Source: PSRJ01 sp035516375
Lineage (GTDB): Bacteria; Acidobacteriota; Terriglobia; Bryobacterales; Bryobacteraceae
Assembly (NCBI GenBank): GCA_035516375.1
Contig: DATJAK010000149.1
Coordinates: 62,001-126,000 of the forward strand
DNA length: 64,000 nt
Direction of reading: 5' to 3'
The translations under genes and the position numbers were made by a program. Shown here piece by piece: positions 60,887-64,000 of this stretch; within the stretch, counting starts at the first letter, position 1; the number at the start of each line of letters is the position of its first letter. The notes beneath the pieces are model-generated. The model saw nothing but the letters and a program-made list of their open reading frames with translations. It ran no database searches and had not been told where the DNA came from.

Positions 60887-61990
60887 GTGCTATCGCGCCG
60901 ATCTCTCGTGCTTTTCCCGGCCGCCTTCCTCGGCTGCCGCAAACGGAAAGCCACCGGCTACTCAGGTTACTGTTTCGTCGCCAACCAGGACGGGCACTCG
61001 CTGGCCGTGGTAGATCTCACTACGTTCCGGCTGTGGAAACCGATTGCGCTCGATCGAGCGCCTTCCATGGTGCTTCCGCATCCGCGTCAACCGGAACTCT
61101 TCGCGCTCGCTGCCGAGGCGGGCGTCATCTATCGTATTGACGTTGCATCGCTGGCGGTGGTGCGGCGTGTGCGCGCCGGAAATCAGGCCGTATCCATGCG
61201 GCTATCACCCCGCGGCGATGCCCTCTGGGTTCTCTACCGGGACCCCGCGGCGTTGGTGGAGCTGTCGCTGGACACCCTCGACAGCCGGCGGCGCATTCCG
61301 TTGCCTGCTGCTCCGGACGATTTCGACATCAGTCCTGACGCCCGCGCGGCCGTCGCCTCGAGCGCGGCCGGAATCGTCACGATTGCCTCGCTCGAGCGTG
61401 CCGTGATCGAACGCACCGTGACCCTCGGCGGCCAACCGGCCATTGTCCGCTTCCAACAGAAAGGCGCGCAGATTGTTGCCGGCAGCCGTTCGGACCGCAG
61501 TCTCATGATGGCCGACGTAGCCACCGGCCGGCTCATCGTGCGCTTGCCGCTTCCGATTCAACCGCAACATTTCTGTTTCAGTGCGGACGAAGGCCAGCTC
61601 TTTGTCACCGGCCAGGGTAAGGATGCGGTCGTGATCGCGTACCCCTATCAGACCGAGATCGGCGAAACCATTCTGGCCGGTCGCGCTCCTGCTGGAATGG
61701 CGGTCGTGGGACCGTATTTGCTGGTGGCCAACCCGGAAACAAACTGCGTGACGGTTCTGGACATCAATTACCGCAAGCTGGCCGCAGTGGTGCAGGTAGG
61801 CCAGGAGCCGCATGAGATTCTCATTACGCCGGACGATCAATACGCCCTGGTGCTCAACCAAAAGTCCGGCGACCTTGCGGTGATTCGGATCGCCGCCTTA
61901 GCCGCGCGGCGCTTCAAATCCGCGCCCTTGTTCACGTTGATCCCGGTGGGGCAGAAACCCGTCAGCGCGGCCGTGGTGACGCTGGGCTAA
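60887..61990 (+). CDS. YncE-like beta-propeller protein, probable lipoprotein
   Basis: A 367-residue exported protein starting at GTG 60887, 22 nt after the transferase. The N-terminus LSRRSLVLFPAAFLGC has a twin-arginine and a Cys in a lipobox-like place, so it may be a Tat lipoprotein. The rest is a seven-bladed propeller of the YncE type: GYCFVANQDGHSLAVVDL, SMVLPHPRQPELFALAAEAG, QAVSMRLSPRGDALWVLY, LLVANPETNCVTVLDI and HEILITPDDQYALVLNQKSG. No catalytic motif is seen. It may be cotranscribed with the WecA-type gene. Confidence 0.83.
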   Translation: MLSRRSLVLFPAAFLGCRKRKATGYSGYCFVANQDGHSLAVVDLTTFRLWKPIALDRAPSMVLPHPRQPELFALAAEAGVIYRIDVASLAVVRRVRAGNQAVSMRLSPRGDALWVLYRDPAALVELSLDTLDSRRRIPLPAAPDDFDISPDARAAVASSAAGIVTIASLERAVIERTVTLGGQPAIVRFQQKGAQIVAGSRSDRSLMMADVATGRLIVRLPLPIQPQHFCFSADEGQLFVTGQGKDAVVIAYPYQTEIGETILAGRAPAGMAVVGPYLLVANPETNCVTVLDINYRKLAAVVQVGQEPHEILITPDDQYALVLNQKSGDLAVIRIAALAARRFKSAPLFTLIPVGQKPVSAAVVTLG

Positions 61991-63033
61991 TCGTCCAGAA
62001 GGATGCAAATGCGTATGCGCGTTGCAGCCAGTAACTTCGCAGTGAATTATTGCAAAACAGGCCACTATTTCTGATATACCGCCGCACCATCTGCACAGTG
62101 CGATGCCGTGTCTGGTTCATGATGCTCCGCTCCGAAGCGAATGCCCGGCATACTTCGCCGGATCCAACCCAGCCCGGTCCGCCAGCACGATTGCTGATGC
62201 CGCATGTTGTCACGCAAAACGGCGTGTCAATGTGCTGGCGACCGGCTTCCGCGAAGGCTCGCCATTTCCTGACGAGCCGGCCAGCTTATTACTCGAACGC
62301 GCCGCATTCAAACGAGGCACTCGGCCAGCCAACTCGCGCCTGGATTCGCGGCGATATCCAAAGTTCCAGTTCGTAACTGCCACTTACTCCCATCGCTTCC
62401 TACCGCTGCGGCTGCTGGCACCAAACTCAGGGATTTTACTTGCCGGTTTAGAGTGTGGTGAAAACCGGAAGACCGCGTGTTCCACGCGCGCAGATTAGAA
62501 ATACCCTGGTCAGGCCAACACATTGACCGGGTCTCTCAACAACTTCCTGGCCGTTATTGTGTAGATACCCGTGCGGAAGATTTACTGCCCGCGGCCGGAT
62601 ATTTGTTACACCGTAGGGACGTTTGACTCTTTCACGCGAGCCGAAACTGTTGTGAAATGAGCGGGCGCTTCTGGCGCTTGAATTGCACTTCGGTTCCACT
62701 TTTCACATTCAGGTATTCCGCGCCGATGCATGAAAGGAATTGCCCTGATGACAGAACGCGGACTGAGTCGAACAGTTCGCCCACAGGAAACGATTTTGCG
62801 CCACATGACTGATAAGGAGAAACCCGGTTAGGTAAAAGGAAAATCGGCCCCCGCCGTGGGAGAGGGCCGATGACTTGGACCGCTGTTGAAGGCAAATCCA
62901 AGTGTGTGGTAACACTCGCGATTCTAGCATAGGCAGCTTCCCAGGTCCGTCCGATAACCCACAACGCACGCGCCGCTGGCCCATATGGCAGCGGCGTACG
63001 GGACAGTTGGTTCAGACTCAGGAGGCTGCATCC
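61991..63033. other. About 1 kb without a convincing gene
   Basis: Several overlapping open frames of 60-137 codons occur on both strands, but none has a signal peptide, a family motif, a good Shine-Dalgarno or biased codon use, and they contradict each other. The last 200 nt before the next gene hold a series of stem-loops described separately. The stretch may contain decayed coding DNA or an unknown RNA. Confidence 0.5.
62844..62996. other. Series of stem-loops upstream of the di-haem oxidoreductase gene
   Basis: The 190 nt before the gene can fold into ATCGGCCC/GGGCCGAT (62844-62872), CTTGGA/TCCAAG directly after it, AGTGT/ACACT next, and CGCCGCT-GCC/GGC-AGCGGCG (62971-62996) with one bulged G. 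On the minus strand the first hairpin is followed by TTTTCCTTTT, so it could be a terminator for minus-strand transcription; but no minus-strand gene precedes it. On the plus strand it would be the 5' leader of the next gene. Confidence 0.4.
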
Positions 63034-64000
63034 ATGTTGTTTCAAACGAAGCTCAGGACACGTGTATTTTTCGCATTATGTTTAGGTAGTACGGCGCTAG
63101 CGCAGATCAACACGCAATCGCATAGCTCACCACTCGCGGTAGACCCCGGACCACGCGGCGGCTTGGCCGGCGCCGGCGGTCCAATCTCGGGCTTGTCCCC
63201 GATCCAACTGGCAACCTTCGTCAACGGAAGAAACCGATTTCAGGAGGTAGACGCCGTGACACCCAACGGATTGGGGCCGCGCTTCAATTCGAATTCCTGT
63301 TCCTCTTGTCACGCCAGCCCCGCCGTTGGAGGAAGTAGCCCGCAAAATAATCCGCAAATCGCGTTCGCCAACTCGCAAAACCAGTTGCCCGCGTTCATTG
63401 GCGCGAGCGGGCCCGTGCGCGAAGTGCGCTTCATCAAAAACCCGGACGGCACGCCCGATGGCGGCGTCCACGATCTCTTTGTGATCGCCGGACGGCCGGA
63501 CGCACCGGCGGGCTGCAGTCTCGCACAAGAGAATTTTTCCAACACTGCCAACATCGCCATGCGCATACCCACGCCGACGTTTGGCCTCGGATTGATCGAG
63601 GCGATTCCGGACGCCACGCTGGTCCAGAATCTTGCAGCGAACTCCGCTGCGAAGTTTCAATTGGGTATCACCGGCAAGCTGAACCGAAATGGAAACGACG
63701 GCACCGTGACGCGCTTCGGCTGGAAGGCTCAAAATAAGTCACTCCCTATCTTCGCCGGCGAAGCGTACAACGTGGAAATGGGAGTCACCAACATAATGTT
63801 TCCGAACGAACGCGATGGTACGCCGAATTGCTCTCCCGTGGCGAGTCCTCAGGATGGGTTCAATCTTACGTCGTTGGGGCCCGCGGCGCTCGACGACGTT
63901 TCTGCGTTTGCCGCATACATGCGCTTTCTCGCGCCGCCGGCTGCCGCGCCGGGCCCCAATGCAGCCAGCAGCGGGCCGGCCGATTCCACCGTATCGCACG
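63034..64000 (+). CDS. Di-haem oxidoreductase (thiol oxidoreductase-like, DUF1111), N-terminal part
   Basis: GGAGG lies 8 nt before the ATG at 63034; the frame is open to the window end (322 codons). A signal peptide (TRVFFALCLGSTALAQ) is followed by AGPISGLSP-like GAGGPISGLSPIQLATFVNG, the haem c site in FNSNSCSSCHASPAVGG, and GPVREVRFIKNPDGTPDGGV. IPTPTFGLGLIEAIPDATL, TGKLNRNGNDGTVTRFGWKA and EMGVTNIMFPNERDG are typical of the di-haem oxidoreductase family, in which a second CxxCH lies near the C-terminus, outside the window. It acts in the periplasm; substrate is not known. Confidence 0.9.
   Translation, partial: MLFQTKLRTRVFFALCLGSTALAQINTQSHSSPLAVDPGPRGGLAGAGGPISGLSPIQLATFVNGRNRFQEVDAVTPNGLGPRFNSNSCSSCHASPAVGGSSPQNNPQIAFANSQNQLPAFIGASGPVREVRFIKNPDGTPDGGVHDLFVIAGRPDAPAGCSLAQENFSNTANIAMRIPTPTFGLGLIEAIPDATLVQNLAANSAAKFQLGITGKLNRNGNDGTVTRFGWKAQNKSLPIFAGEAYNVEMGVTNIMFPNERDGTPNCSPVASPQDGFNLTSLGPAALDDVSAFAAYMRFLAPPAAAPGPNAASSGPADSTVSH

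Noticed and set aside
62050..62699. Open frames of 80-131 codons in the 61.99-63.03 kb gap
   Set aside because: They contradict each other on both strands and lack ribosome sites or recognisable motifs.
62844..62925. tRNA or known riboswitch at the stem-loop series
   Set aside because: No acceptor stem, T-loop consensus or known aptamer core could be found.

Overview
The window looks like a chromosomal segment of an acidobacterium, most likely of the Solibacter/Bryobacter type. The reasons are the high GC content, a PknB-type kinase fused to a PD40 beta-propeller, an ADOP-type ABC permease, several copies of a secreted GHWEGDTLVV protein family, DUF6152, and many secreted enzymes with cleavable signal peptides. 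The placement is an inference from gene families; no rRNA or tRNA gene was recognised and no CRISPR array was seen.

Layout. 1-16.4 kb is a mixed housekeeping and secreted-enzyme region: amidohydrolase fragment, PEBP protein, VOC protein, kinase, DUF2339 membrane protein, PQQ dehydrogenase, cyclase, SMP-30 protein overlapping an ADOP permease, then moaA-nadA. 16.5-17.9 kb holds a radical SAM gene whose reading continues through an in-frame TGA to give a Cys-Sec-Ala-Glu-Pro (CUAEP) tail, with a SECIS-like hairpin just downstream. 18-21.2 kb holds an arylsulfotransferase flanked by a direct repeat and a decayed APC amino-acid permease. 21.2-36.3 kb has purE-icd, a metallo-beta-lactamase-fold hydrolase, a DUF6152/GHWEGD operon, glycogen phosphorylase, a second GHWEGD pair (one copy frameshifted), a di-heme cytochrome and a membrane-anchored regulator-like protein. 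36.4-39.8 kb is an overlapping sugar kinase-like / PIG-L deacetylase / SIS isomerase trio, probably for amino sugars.

39.9-58.1 kb is one long minus-strand exopolysaccharide locus. Read in the transcription direction it starts with a TTGACA promoter, an ops-like element in the leader, a NusG paralog (UpxY/RfaH type), a small ribbon-helix-helix/coiled-coil protein, a Wza-like export protein, a BY-kinase, an exosortase, EpsI, six GT4 glycosyltransferases, an acyltransferase, a Wzx-like flippase, GDP-mannose dehydratase and a nucleotide-sugar epimerase. Many genes overlap by 4-13 nt, so the cluster is probably read as one unit under processive antitermination. Next to it are a secreted protein built of eight 32-residue Cys-X6-Cys repeats, a divergent WecA/MraY-type initiating transferase with an extra C-terminal domain, and a YncE-like propeller protein. 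About 1 kb of apparently non-coding DNA with several stem-loops follows, and the window ends inside a di-heme oxidoreductase gene.

The strongest items for follow-up are the selenoprotein, the ops-like element with its NusG paralog and small partner gene, the Cys-repeat protein, and the four-hairpin array between convergent genes near 39.9 kb.
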